Source of the DNA: Methylovorus menthalis
GTDB lineage: Bacteria > Pseudomonadota > Gammaproteobacteria > Burkholderiales > Methylophilaceae
Assembly (NCBI RefSeq): GCF_020523625.1
Contig: NZ_JAJAQH010000006.1
Coordinates: 1,518,466 to 1,582,465, forward strand
Direction of reading: 5' to 3'
DNA: 64,000 nt
Shown here: one piece after another, positions 29,108 to 38,054 of the stretch
Layout of the letters: every line of letters starts with the position of its first letter
How positions within the stretch are numbered: position 1 is the stretch's first letter
Notes under the pieces: generated by a model
What the model was told of the DNA's origin: nothing
The model's input: only the letters and a program-made list of their open reading frames with translations
Databases searched by the model: none
Position numbers and translations under genes: made by a program

Positions 29108-29983
29108 ATGAAGTTTCTATTGAAAACACTTGCCATTGCATTTTTCAGCATGATTGCCAGTACCAGCGCCCTTTCGCAATCAGGCTTTTCACCGCTGCCG
29201 AATGCGGAAAATGGGCAATCAGCCTACATATTATGCAATCCAAGCGGCCGTTTTGGGCTTGGGGAGTCGCTGCCTCCGCAGGGGCAAAATAACGATACCT
29301 GCTCAGTGAGTAGCCCTGCGTTAATAAACAGCGCCGCCAGTGCGCCAATGAGTGGTTATCGACTGATTGGGGTTCTTGTCAGCGATGTACAGATACCAGC
29401 CAAATTTGCCGGATCTAATGATGTTGCAGCCATCATGACTGATGCTATTTGGAGGAATGATGCCAATACCGAATGTATTCTTGGCATCCAATTAGAAATG
29501 AAAGATGCGCCATTGAATAATGGTGATTATTTTGAAATTAACGATATCGTCCGTAGTGGATTTAGCAATAAACAGATATCTGTAGCCTACTTTCACAAAC
29601 CCCATACAGGCTCGTCTGGTGGTAATACGGAAGTATTGTTTCGCGCTGGCAGATCCTTCACTAGCTCCCTGCCAGAAGAAGCTAATCCATTACCGATGAT
29701 AACTGGAGCGCCAATAGCCAGCTCAGCATTCAGTGACACGAATTCTGCTGCATATAGTGATAACTGGGTGACTTTCACAACCGATATTAGTTTTCACGAT
29801 ATTGACGGCTCCAGCAGGGCTATCTCATCAATTTTTTATATTCATTACCCATGCGACGCACGCGATCCTGTTGTAAAGCCTGACGCGATACGGCTGAGGT
29901 CCGCAGGACATGGCAAGCAAGACAGAATTGAAGTCGCCGTGGCAGGTTTGGTTCCAGCCGATGGGGAAGTAGAGAAATACTAA
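29108..29983 (+). CDS. Exported four-cysteine protein, paralog 2 (unknown function)
   Basis: Second member of the local family, about 291 residues. I choose the ATG at 29108 because it opens directly into a signal peptide (MKFLLKTLAIAFFSMIASTS, cleavage near ALS-QSG); ATGs at 29081 and 29093 are in frame, and none has a good Shine-Dalgarno sequence. Shared blocks are GFSPLP, GQSAYILCN, DAIWRNDANTEC, LFRAGRSFTSS, NWVTFTTD, SIFYIHYPC and AIRLRSAG. Cysteines are at 43, 65, 123 and 249. No catalytic motif is seen. It is separated from paralog 1 by a strong hairpin and lacks the duplicated leader found before paralog 1 and the RTX gene. Confidence 0.7.
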   Translation: MKFLLKTLAIAFFSMIASTSALSQSGFSPLPNAENGQSAYILCNPSGRFGLGESLPPQGQNNDTCSVSSPALINSAASAPMSGYRLIGVLVSDVQIPAKFAGSNDVAAIMTDAIWRNDANTECILGIQLEMKDAPLNNGDYFEINDIVRSGFSNKQISVAYFHKPHTGSSGGNTEVLFRAGRSFTSSLPEEANPLPMITGAPIASSAFSDTNSAAYSDNWVTFTTDISFHDIDGSSRAISSIFYIHYPCDARDPVVKPDAIRLRSAGHGKQDRIEVAVAGLVPADGEVEKY

Positions 29984-30021
29984 TGGTACGCAGACTGAGG
30001 ATTACTAGAATGAAAAAAGTG

Positions 30022-30135
30022 CATTTACGGCCACATTAAGCATTCAGCCGGCGTCTTCCCAGAGCATTGTTCAGACACTTGTGGAGAAACTGGCGGAATT
30101 GGTGCTGCAGGCAGCCATAAATGCCTGCTCATTGT
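30022..30135 (+). repeat. Duplicated upstream region, copy 2 (RTX gene)
   Basis: The CATTTACGGCCAC block begins at 30022 and the 33-nt segment identical to copy 1 spans 30096-30128, with the hairpin GCAGGCA-N8-TGCCTGC and then ATTGTAA. Here the hairpin lies about 135 nt before the RTX start, farther than in copy 1. The rest of 29984-30263 is AT-rich and holds no convincing gene; a short ORF beginning ATGAATAAAAAC at 30149 is very brief. Confidence 0.6.
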
Positions 30136-30263
30136 AACGAGAGATCGCATGAATAAAAACTGTATTTCGCGCATGCGAATTACTTCATTCCCTATCAAGT
30201 TTGGTTAGGTAGTGAAATGCTTTTAATCAACGATCTTTAAAACTGACTATGAGGATGGAAAAA

Positions 30264-32585
30264 ATGGCTATCAAAATATTTAACCCCACCGAAACGACAT
30301 ATACAGGGACAACATCCGCCGATCTGATTATCGGAAATAACCTAGGTAACGAAATATATGGTCTAGGCGGAAATGACCTGATTTTGGGGTTGGGTGGTGA
30401 TGACTTTATCGACGGTGGTGAAGGGAATAATGTCATTGATGGTGGTACTGGCAATGATTACCTTCAAACAGGTAGCGGAAACGATGTCGTTTTGGGCGGC
30501 GAAGGTGACGACATTGTTGAAGCTGGAGATGGTAATAACATCATAGATGGTGGAAGCGGAAATGATTTCATTTCGTCAGGAAGTGGCAATGATCTTGTAA
30601 ATGGCGGCGATGGTGATGACCAAGTGTTTGCTGGCGCTGGAAATAATGTCGTTTACGGCGGCGATGGCAACGACTCTATCAATAGCCTTGAGGGTGATGA
30701 CATCATTTATGGTGGTGACGGGAATGATCAAATCCTCGCGGGTGATGGTGACGACATCATCAATGGCGGTGCCGGTGCAGATCTTATCACTGGCGAAGGC
30801 AGCACAGCAGGCGACGAATCCGTCGTGGGGAATCAATATTACGTTACTGACAATGACACCATTCAGGGCGGGGAAGGCAATGATACATTCCTGATCACCG
30901 GAGAGTTTGATGGTGTTTCCGTGATCAATGGTGGCACCTCAGAATTGGATAATGAAGGCGAAGAAGCCATCTATGTCGATGTTGAGGATGATGAGGAAAC
31001 CGGTGTCCTGTCTGCATTTAATACAGAAACCGGGGAAATTGAACCACTAACCACCCTCGCACAAGCAGAGCAAGCCGAAACAGATGTTCGTCTTAATATT
31101 GTCACTCGTCCCGGTTCTAGTGCCATCAGCACTTTTGGAACGACTGTTGCTGGTTACAACGCAGTAGACACTATTGAGTTCAACCACAGTGGTGATTATG
31201 ACGAGTCACTTGAATTCACAGGGATCGAACGTATTGAACTGGCGAGCGGCGTCAATATCACCCTCTCCGCCGAGCAACTGGAAGAAAACGGCGAATCCTT
31301 GAGCCTGGGTGAATTGAATCCAGGCACCCATATTTATGGGGTTGCCGGTGGTCCTACTGAGTCTGTGACTATTGAGCTCGAGTATGAAGAAGCAGAGTTC
31401 GAGCCTGCCAGCACTATTGTGGGAGCAGAGGAAGTCACCTACGAAAAAGCCGCTGTCGAGTTTGACGACTTCTCGGTGGCCGAGCTTTTCCATAACGTCG
31501 ATATTATCTATGACGCTAGCGAAGGCGAGGCAGGCAGCTTTACTCGTATCGACGGTGCCAATGAGTCCGCCGGTGCGCACGAGATCGTCTATGGTAGCGA
31601 AGGTGTAGATTACGCGACCATGCGTCTGGGCGATGACACCTACTATGGTAACGGCGGCAACGACCTGTTGATCGGCCATGGCGGTGCGGACCATCTGGAT
31701 GGCGGCGAAGGCGATGACATTTTCGTGATCGGTGGATTTGGCAGCGGCGTGCAGGGCACAACCTCCAAGGCAGATGACGGTAATCCCGAGTGGATTGCCA
31801 CGGGTGCCAAGCATGATGTGATTATTGGTGGTGAAGGTACCGATACCTTGCGCGTGACTACCGGGATTGGCGCTAACAGCCAGGCAGCAGGCACTGTGGT
31901 GCTCAACGACGACAACTTCCAGGAAATGGAAGTAGTACAAGTGGGTGGCACTGTTGGACGCTTAAATGTGGAAAACACAGACCTGCAATTGCTGAACGAC
32001 CATTACTACTTCAACGCCAATGGTAGCGTGTCCAATCTTTCCAATACGCTGGGCAACAACGGCGGCACCATCAACAATGTAGTGATTGATGCTTCCGGTG
32101 TTACCGCCAATGGCCTGACCTTTGAAGGTAATGCCAATACCCAGACCTTCATCGGCACGACCCAGGATGACCGTTTCGTCGGCAACGGCGGCAACGACAC
32201 CCTGACCGGCAACGATGGCTCTGACACCTTTGTCTTTGGCAAGGTGCACACCCAGGTCGTTACTGGTGCGTCGACTACCGTGCAGGAGTATGTCGATACG
32301 GCGTTCAACCTGACTGGCGTAGACACCATCACGGACTTCCTCAGCGGCACGGATTTCCTGGAGCTGAATACTGACCAGTTCTCTTCCCTGGTTGGATTTG
32401 GCGCAGGCAATTTTGTGGTGGGTGCGGGCGCGACAGCGGCCGATGCCAACGACTACCTGCTGTTTGATAGCAACACACACACCCTGAGCTACGATGCCGA
32501 TGGTAACGGCGTTGGCGCTGCGATCAACATCGCGGTGCTGACTGGCGTGACCTCGCTTAGCGTGGATGACATTGTTGTAGTTTAA
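30264..32585 (+). CDS. Secreted RTX calcium-binding protein
   Basis: A 773-residue protein with no Sec signal, starting at the ATG at 30264 (AGGA ribosome-binding site; an ATG five codons earlier is possible). Glycine/aspartate nonapeptides of the GGxGxDxxx type fill about residues 33-178, near the N terminus. Two shorter RTX blocks follow at about 465-500 (GGADHLDGGEGDD) and 635-665 (GNGGNDTLTGNDGSD). The C terminus, with LSYDADGNGVGAAINIAVLTG and DDIVVV, is the classical secretion-signal region of type I substrates. The likely exporter is the ABC/HlyD pair at 53.8-56.9 kb. The role could be a surface layer, adhesin or matrix protein; no enzymatic domain is visible. Confidence 0.85.
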   Translation: MAIKIFNPTETTYTGTTSADLIIGNNLGNEIYGLGGNDLILGLGGDDFIDGGEGNNVIDGGTGNDYLQTGSGNDVVLGGEGDDIVEAGDGNNIIDGGSGNDFISSGSGNDLVNGGDGDDQVFAGAGNNVVYGGDGNDSINSLEGDDIIYGGDGNDQILAGDGDDIINGGAGADLITGEGSTAGDESVVGNQYYVTDNDTIQGGEGNDTFLITGEFDGVSVINGGTSELDNEGEEAIYVDVEDDEETGVLSAFNTETGEIEPLTTLAQAEQAETDVRLNIVTRPGSSAISTFGTTVAGYNAVDTIEFNHSGDYDESLEFTGIERIELASGVNITLSAEQLEENGESLSLGELNPGTHIYGVAGGPTESVTIELEYEEAEFEPASTIVGAEEVTYEKAAVEFDDFSVAELFHNVDIIYDASEGEAGSFTRIDGANESAGAHEIVYGSEGVDYATMRLGDDTYYGNGGNDLLIGHGGADHLDGGEGDDIFVIGGFGSGVQGTTSKADDGNPEWIATGAKHDVIIGGEGTDTLRVTTGIGANSQAAGTVVLNDDNFQEMEVVQVGGTVGRLNVENTDLQLLNDHYYFNANGSVSNLSNTLGNNGGTINNVVIDASGVTANGLTFEGNANTQTFIGTTQDDRFVGNGGNDTLTGNDGSDTFVFGKVHTQVVTGASTTVQEYVDTAFNLTGVDTITDFLSGTDFLELNTDQFSSLVGFGAGNFVVGAGATAADANDYLLFDSNTHTLSYDADGNGVGAAINIAVLTGVTSLSVDDIVVV

Positions 32586-32595
32586 CAAGCGGTAT

Positions 32596-32622
32596 GGGGC
32601 GGGCATGCGTGCCTGCCCCTTT
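32596..32622 (+). terminator. Terminator after the RTX gene
   Basis: A stem GGGGCGGGCA/TGCCTGCCCC (10 bp with one wobble) with loop TGCG is followed by TTT, 11 nt after the RTX stop codon. The short U tract makes it moderate rather than strong. Confidence 0.65.
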
Positions 32623-32732
32623 ACTGATGTGATGAAGATACCAGTCGCGCGTTTACAAGCACTGCCCCATGGGCAATCCATAAGTCTGGCATCCGCCATG
32701 CTGCATATTGCTTTTGCCTGGATTACATATTG

Positions 32733-33650
32733 ATGCACCCATACAGAATACTACTGTTGCTCCTCTGCCTGCTGGCTTGCCCGTCTGCCTGGAGCGCAGG
32801 TTTTGAGCCTATGCCGCTGAAGGGCTTTACCGATGAGCATGGGCAAAGTGCCTATCGCCTGTGCAATGCCAGTGGCAACTTTGGTTTTGGTCACACAATT
32901 AGTCCGCAAGCTGGCCGATACGACACTTGCGCAGTGTTTCCACATTCGCCGCTTGAGGCACCACTACCCGGATTCACGCTGGTTGTTTCTGCCATGCGGG
33001 AAGCCACTCTTCCAGCCTCGCCTGATGCTAGCGAGAAAACCCTGGCCACCCTAACCGACATGCTATGGCGCAATGCCGACAAAAGCGCTTGCCTCTATGG
33101 AACGCGCCTCATCATGCGGCATGGCGACCATGCCGACTATCAGCCAGATACGCCTGGCACCCAGTTACTGCATGTGCAGGACATCACGCGCGGCGGCTTT
33201 AAAGACCAACCGGTGGACATTGCATATAGCCCTCAGCCCAACATTGCCAAGCCACTTTACCGGGCAAGCCGCAGCTTCAGTTCGGTACAGTATCGCGGTA
33301 AGCATGAAGACGCTGCTAGCGGATACCTGGCGTTGCCTGCCTTGGCGCCCCATCCAACCCCGGCGATTGTCGGACTTGCCGATGTTGATTCCGGCAAGGT
33401 ACCCAGCCTCGCCGAACAGTCAGCCGCCGTCGACAGCAATTGGGTAACGTTTACCACCTATCTGACGGCAGCCCGGCAAAGCAAAAAAATAAGCGCTGTC
33501 TCAAGCCTGTTTTATATCAAGTCGACCTGCCCTGCCGAACCGCTTGAGGCGAAGGCTGGCGCGATTCGATTGCGCCAGACCATGCCCCCATTCATGGAGC
33601 TGAGCCTGCCTGGATTTGTGCCAGCTGGCGGCCATGTTGACACCCCTTGA
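32733..33650 (+). CDS. Exported four-cysteine protein, paralog 3 (unknown function)
   Basis: Third member of the local family, 305 residues, with a signal peptide (MHPYRILLLLLCLLACPSAW, cleavage near WSA-GF). It keeps GQSAYRLCNASGNFG, LTDMLWRNADKSAC, LYRASRSFSSVQ, NWVTFTTY, SSLFYIKSTC and GAIRLRQT. Cysteines are at 44, 66, 120 and 266. It is GC-richer than paralogs 1 and 2. Its stop is only 24 nt from the pseudopilin gene gspG, so it may share a transcript with the secretion machine and is a natural candidate substrate for it. That link is inference from position and signal peptide. Confidence 0.75.
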   Translation: MHPYRILLLLLCLLACPSAWSAGFEPMPLKGFTDEHGQSAYRLCNASGNFGFGHTISPQAGRYDTCAVFPHSPLEAPLPGFTLVVSAMREATLPASPDASEKTLATLTDMLWRNADKSACLYGTRLIMRHGDHADYQPDTPGTQLLHVQDITRGGFKDQPVDIAYSPQPNIAKPLYRASRSFSSVQYRGKHEDAASGYLALPALAPHPTPAIVGLADVDSGKVPSLAEQSAAVDSNWVTFTTYLTAARQSKKISAVSSLFYIKSTCPAEPLEAKAGAIRLRQTMPPFMELSLPGFVPAGGHVDTP

Positions 33651-33674
33651 ACTGTTAATTGAAAGCTGATTGCC

Positions 33675-34145
33675 ATGCTGCATACCCCTTTACTTTGCCT
33701 TTCCAGGTCTTTGCCTATCCGTCACACAGCGCAAGTCACCCAGCGTGCACGCGGCTTCACCCTGCTCGAACTCCTCGTCGTCATGGTCATTATCGGTTTG
33801 CTGGCAGGCTATGTCGGGCCGAAATACTTCGCCCAGATTGGCAAATCGGAAGTAAAAACCGCCAAGGCGCAGATAGACGCCCTGGGCAAGGCGCTGGATC
33901 AATATCGGCTGGATACCGGGCATTACCCGACGACAGAGCAAGGGCTGGCGGCACTGAATGGCGCGCCTTCGGATGAGCCGAACTGGCAAGGGCCCTATCT
34001 GCAGAAAACCGTGCCGAATGACCCCTGGGGCAAGGCGTATCAATATAAATACCCGGGCGAGCATGGCGAGTATGACCTGTGGTCGTTTGGCAAGGATGGC
34101 CAGGCGGGTGGCAAAGATGAGTTTGCCGATGTGGTGAACTGGTAG
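33675..34145 (+). CDS. gspG: Major pseudopilin GspG
   Basis: Main subunit of the periplasmic pseudopilus. The 156-residue precursor has an unusually long leader of about 27 residues ending in the prepilin peptidase site RG-FTLLELLVVMVIIGLLAG, with the conserved glutamate at +5. The C-terminal half shows the GspG signature YPTTEQGLAAL, GPYLQK and NDPWGKAYQYKYPGEHGEYDLWSFGKDG. It opens the secretion cluster, and gspF follows 42 nt later. Confidence 0.93.
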   Translation: MLHTPLLCLSRSLPIRHTAQVTQRARGFTLLELLVVMVIIGLLAGYVGPKYFAQIGKSEVKTAKAQIDALGKALDQYRLDTGHYPTTEQGLAALNGAPSDEPNWQGPYLQKTVPNDPWGKAYQYKYPGEHGEYDLWSFGKDGQAGGKDEFADVVNW

Positions 34146-34187
34146 ATATGGCATGCCATGTCGCTCGATTAATGGTGCAGGCGCTGT

Positions 34188-35375
34188 ATGAAATTTGAAC
34201 TGAAAGTGGCTCGCGGCCAGCAGATTCAATCGCTGGTGCTGGATGCTGGCGATGCCTTGCAGGCACAGCTGCAGGCCGAGGCACAGGGCTATAGCGTGCT
34301 GGCGACCAAAGCGCAGGGCAAGCTGGCCGTGGCGCGGGGCTTTAGCAAGCAGAAATTCAACCTGATGCTGTTCAGCCAGGAGCTGTTGTCGCTGCTGGAC
34401 TCAGGTTTGAGCCTGGTGGAGGCGATAGAGGCGCTGGCGGAAAAAGAAGCCAATGCCGAATCCAAAACCATCCTCACCCAGGTAATGGCAGCGTTGTATG
34501 AAGGCCTGCCGCTATCGAGCGCGCTGGAGCGCTTTCCGCAAGTATTCCCCGCGCTGTATGTGGCGCTGATCCGAAGTAGCGAACGCACGGGCGACATGGT
34601 GCAGGCACTGGGTCGTCATGTGACGTATCAGGGCCAGCTGGATGCCGTGCGCAAGAAGATCGTCACCGCCTCCATTTACCCGGTGCTGCTAATTATTGTC
34701 GGCGGGCTGGTGATGCTGTTTTTGCTGGGGTATGTGGTGCCCAAGTTCAGCACGATTTACGAGAGCGCAGGCAATGACCTGCCGTGGATGTCGCAAGTAT
34801 TGCTGGCCTGGGGCCGTTTGCTGCAAGAGCACGGCCAGGAGGTATTTCTCGGCTTTATTGCCATGGTCAGCGTGCTGGCCTATGTGCTGAGCCGCCAATC
34901 CGTGCGGGCGGCCATCATGAATCAGGTGTGGAAGATCCCCGCGCTGGGTGAAACCATGCGCATTTATCAGTTGGCGCGTTTTTACCGCACGCTGGGCATG
35001 CTGCTGCGCGGCGGCATTCCGCTAGTCACCGCCATGCAGATGGTGTCTTCACTGTTGCAACCGGCGCTACGTAACAGCCTGGCATTGGTCGAGCGCGACA
35101 TCCGCGAAGGCAAGCCGCTCTCCAGCGCCATGGAAGAACATGGCATGACAACATCCATCGCCATCCGCATGCTGCGCGTGGGTGAGCGCACCGGCCGTAT
35201 GGGCGAGATGATGGAGCGCATAGGCGTGTTTTATGACGAGGAAATCGCCCGTGCCGTCGACTGGTTCACCCGCTTGCTGGAACCACTCTTGATGGTGGTG
35301 ATCGGCCTGGTGATCGGCGTGGTGGTGGTGCTGATGTATATGCCGATTTTTGAACTGGCGGGGAATATTCAATGA
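34188..35375 (+). CDS. gspF: Inner-membrane platform protein GspF
   Basis: Polytopic platform protein that couples the ATPase to pseudopilus growth. The 395 residues contain two repeated GspF domains (about 60-185 and 265-390) and three transmembrane segments, one near 165-185 (YPVLLIIVGGLVMLFLLGYV), one near 215-240 and one near the C terminus (LLMVVIGLVIGVVVVLMYMP). Its stop overlaps the gspE start by four bases (ATGA). Confidence 0.93.
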   Translation: MKFELKVARGQQIQSLVLDAGDALQAQLQAEAQGYSVLATKAQGKLAVARGFSKQKFNLMLFSQELLSLLDSGLSLVEAIEALAEKEANAESKTILTQVMAALYEGLPLSSALERFPQVFPALYVALIRSSERTGDMVQALGRHVTYQGQLDAVRKKIVTASIYPVLLIIVGGLVMLFLLGYVVPKFSTIYESAGNDLPWMSQVLLAWGRLLQEHGQEVFLGFIAMVSVLAYVLSRQSVRAAIMNQVWKIPALGETMRIYQLARFYRTLGMLLRGGIPLVTAMQMVSSLLQPALRNSLALVERDIREGKPLSSAMEEHGMTTSIAIRMLRVGERTGRMGEMMERIGVFYDEEIARAVDWFTRLLEPLLMVVIGLVIGVVVVLMYMPIFELAGNIQ

Positions 35376-37138
35376 ATCAACCTATGGACGCCATCTTATC
35401 GCCCGTGCTCGATCAGCTTGCCACGGAAAGCACAGCCAACGACACCATGAGCCCGCCTGCCACGCTCACGCTGACACCTCTCACGCTGACCCAAGTGGAG
35501 CAGGCGCGCCAGCTCGCCAGCCAAAGTCAGCGCCATGTGCTGGATGTGCTGGAAGAACTTTCCACGCTGGATGCCGATAGCTTTGCCCAGGCACTGGGCG
35601 CCTTGCTGCACTACCCCGTGTTGCCCATGGCCGAGCTGCATGCGCTGACACCGGATTTTGCGCTGCTGCCGTATGCCGAAGCCAGCAAGCAGGAATGCAT
35701 TGCCCTGCGCGATGATGATGGCCAGCTGCATATGGTCTGCGCCAACCCGCTGGACCCTTATCTGCATGGTCGCATGGAGCTGCGCCTGGCGGAGCCTGCC
35801 CGCTGGGCGCTGGCGCACCGCAAGGATTTTGCTGCCTACCTCGCCCGCTTTGAAGAAAGCATGCGTGCCATGGATGGCATTTTGCCGGAGCATGGCGATG
35901 CTGAAAGCGGCAACAGCGGTATTGAAGATATTTCGCTGCGCTCCATTTCTGAAGACACCAGCCCGGTGGTCAAGCTGGTGCGCTCGACGCTGTATGACGC
36001 CCTCAAAGCCGGTGCCAGCGATATCCACATGGAAACCGACCCGCACGGCCTCACCATCAAATACCGCATTGACGGTGTGCTGAACATGGTGGGCAGCGTG
36101 CAGGGGTTGACGCAGGCCGAGCAAGCGATTTCGCGCATCAAGGTCATGTCCGAGCTGGATATTGCCGAGCGGCGCGTGCCGCAGGATGGCCGCTTCAAGG
36201 TGATGGCGATGGGACGCGAGGTGGATTTGCGCGTCTCCATCATGCCCAGTGTGTTTGGCGAAGACGCCGTGTTGCGGATTCTGGACCGCAAGGCGGTGAC
36301 CGATCAGGCCAAGGGGCTCAGCATGGAAGTGCTGGGCTTTGAAGAATCCATCATGGCCCGCTTCCGCCTGCTGGCGGAGGAGCCCTATGGCATGCTGCTG
36401 GTCACGGGCCCTACTGGCTCGGGCAAGACCACCACGCTGTACGGCATCATCTCCGAAATCAATAACGGCCAGGACAAGATCGTCACCATTGAAGACCCGG
36501 TGGAATACCAGTTGCCGGGTGTGCTGCAGATCCCCGTCAACGAGAAAAAAGGCCTGACCTTTGCCCGTGGCCTGCGCAGCATTTTGCGGCACGACCCGGA
36601 CAAGATCATGGTGGGCGAAATCCGCGATTCCGAAACCGCGCAGATTGCTGTGCAGTCTGCCCTCACCGGCCACCTGGTGCTGACCACGGTGCACGCCAAC
36701 AATGTATTTGACGTGATCGGCCGCTTTACCAATATGAACGTCGACCCCTACAGCTTTGTGTCCGCCATCAACGGCATCATGGCGCAGCGGCTGGTACGCA
36801 TCATCTGCCCACACTGTGCGGTGGATGACACCCCGGACGACGAGCTACTGGCCAAATCCGGCGTGACAGCAGAGATGTTGCCCGAATTCCACTTCCGTAC
36901 TGGTCAAGGCTGTGGCCATTGCCACGGCACCGGCTACAAGGGTCGCAAGGCGGTGGCCGAATTGCTGGTGTTCAATGATTTGATCCGCGAACTCATCGTC
37001 ACCCGCGAACCCGTGCGCAAGGTAAAAGAAGCCGCCCGCATCAACGGCACCCGCACCATGCGCGAAGCCGCGCTGGATATGGTGCGGCGTGGCGAAACCA
37101 CCCTACTGGAGATCAACCGTGTCACCTCGCTGGTCTAG
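35372..37138 (+). CDS. gspE: Secretion ATPase GspE
   Basis: Cytoplasmic hexameric ATPase that powers pseudopilus assembly. The 588 residues include an N-terminal GspE/PilB N domain (about 30-160), the Walker A motif GPTGSGKTT at 346-354, an Asp box with VTIEDPVEYQLPG, a Walker B region KIMVGEIRDSETA and the His box GHLVLTTVHANN. A four-cysteine zinc site is present (Cys479, 482, 514, 517; CPHC and CGHC), as in GspE and PilB. The stop lies inside the next gene, which starts at a GTG 19 nt earlier. Confidence 0.95.
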   Translation: MNQPMDAILSPVLDQLATESTANDTMSPPATLTLTPLTLTQVEQARQLASQSQRHVLDVLEELSTLDADSFAQALGALLHYPVLPMAELHALTPDFALLPYAEASKQECIALRDDDGQLHMVCANPLDPYLHGRMELRLAEPARWALAHRKDFAAYLARFEESMRAMDGILPEHGDAESGNSGIEDISLRSISEDTSPVVKLVRSTLYDALKAGASDIHMETDPHGLTIKYRIDGVLNMVGSVQGLTQAEQAISRIKVMSELDIAERRVPQDGRFKVMAMGREVDLRVSIMPSVFGEDAVLRILDRKAVTDQAKGLSMEVLGFEESIMARFRLLAEEPYGMLLVTGPTGSGKTTTLYGIISEINNGQDKIVTIEDPVEYQLPGVLQIPVNEKKGLTFARGLRSILRHDPDKIMVGEIRDSETAQIAVQSALTGHLVLTTVHANNVFDVIGRFTNMNVDPYSFVSAINGIMAQRLVRIICPHCAVDDTPDDELLAKSGVTAEMLPEFHFRTGQGCGHCHGTGYKGRKAVAELLVFNDLIRELIVTREPVRKVKEAARINGTRTMREAALDMVRRGETTLLEINRVTSLV

Positions 37139-38054
37139 CCTTCCCACTGGCTTCTCCTCTGGCCTCGCCTCGCGCCTGCCAATCATCGGCGACATCTGGC
37201 GCGACGAATTGCGCGTGCTGGTACAGCCGCACCAGCTGGTGCTGACGCGCCTGAGCGGCTGGCGAAAAACGCGAGTGGTTTACGAAGATGTCATCGCCGT
37301 TGTCCGGCAGTCATCCGTCCATAGTGAGTCGAATACCCCTGGTATGGTGAACGGCGTGCCCCCTACCCCATGGCAAGCTGCACTGCATCAACTGGCGGTC
37401 ACGATGCGTGATGCCCAATGGCAAGGTTGCCAGCCGCGCGTGATCCTTTCGAATCACTTTGTGCGCTATGTGCTGATCCCATGGAATACCAGCCTGAGCA
37501 AGCCGGATGAGCAGCGTGCATTTGTAAGGCACTGCTTTACGCAAGCTTATGGCGAACCAGCTCGGCAATGGGACATCCGCACCAGCGCAGCGGGGTATGG
37601 CAAACCATCTATGGCCAGTGGCGTGGAGCCCGATCTGCTACAAGCCTTGCGTCTCTGCTTTGCAGAGGCAGGCATGCATTTACAAAACATACATCCGCTC
37701 ATGATGCAGGCCATCAACGAAACACGACGCCAGTTAGGCAAACAGACCAAAAGCCAACAGGCTGAAAAAAGTCTCTGTCTAGCCGTGCTTGAACAGGGAA
37801 GACTGGCTGTGCTACTTCAGCAAAACAATGACTGGCGCAGCCTGCAATGCCACGCCGCGAGTATTGATGCCTTGCCCGCCTTGATCCAGCGCGACGCCAT
37901 TATCTCCGGGCTCGAAAGCGATCACTGGCCACTGGTGGTGTATAACGCCGAGCCTGGCATGCCAAGGCTGAATATCACAGGACGAAAATTGCATCAGCTT
38001 AGCCGTGAAATTCCGTTTCTACGTCAACCTGACCTAGCAAAGGTCGCTTCATGA
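37119..38054 (+). CDS. GspL/PilM-like (MshI-like) assembly protein
   Basis: A 311-residue protein without a predicted transmembrane helix, resembling the actin-like cytoplasmic half of GspL or PilM/MshI. The GTG at 37119 with GGAG eight bases upstream is the best start; it overlaps the end of gspE. Features are LVLTRLSGWRKTRVVYEDV near the N terminus, ILSNHFVRYVLIPWN and a later SLCLAVLEQGRLAVLLQQNNDW. Place and partner genes support the call; the sequence alone is divergent. It is followed by a separate PilN-like gene, so L is split into two proteins, as in type IV pili and MSH systems. Confidence 0.65.
   Translation: MSPRWSSLPTGFSSGLASRLPIIGDIWRDELRVLVQPHQLVLTRLSGWRKTRVVYEDVIAVVRQSSVHSESNTPGMVNGVPPTPWQAALHQLAVTMRDAQWQGCQPRVILSNHFVRYVLIPWNTSLSKPDEQRAFVRHCFTQAYGEPARQWDIRTSAAGYGKPSMASGVEPDLLQALRLCFAEAGMHLQNIHPLMMQAINETRRQLGKQTKSQQAEKSLCLAVLEQGRLAVLLQQNNDWRSLQCHAASIDALPALIQRDAIISGLESDHWPLVVYNAEPGMPRLNITGRKLHQLSREIPFLRQPDLAKVAS

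Noticed and set aside
30264..30800. The repetitive 5' part of the RTX gene as a DNA repeat array or CRISPR
   Set aside because: The periodicity follows codons of GGxGxDxxx nonapeptides and the repeats differ at the DNA level, with no spacers.
35396..36814. A 472-codon minus-strand ORF opposite gspE
   Set aside because: Antisense shadow; gspE has all motifs of the secretion ATPase in the plus strand.
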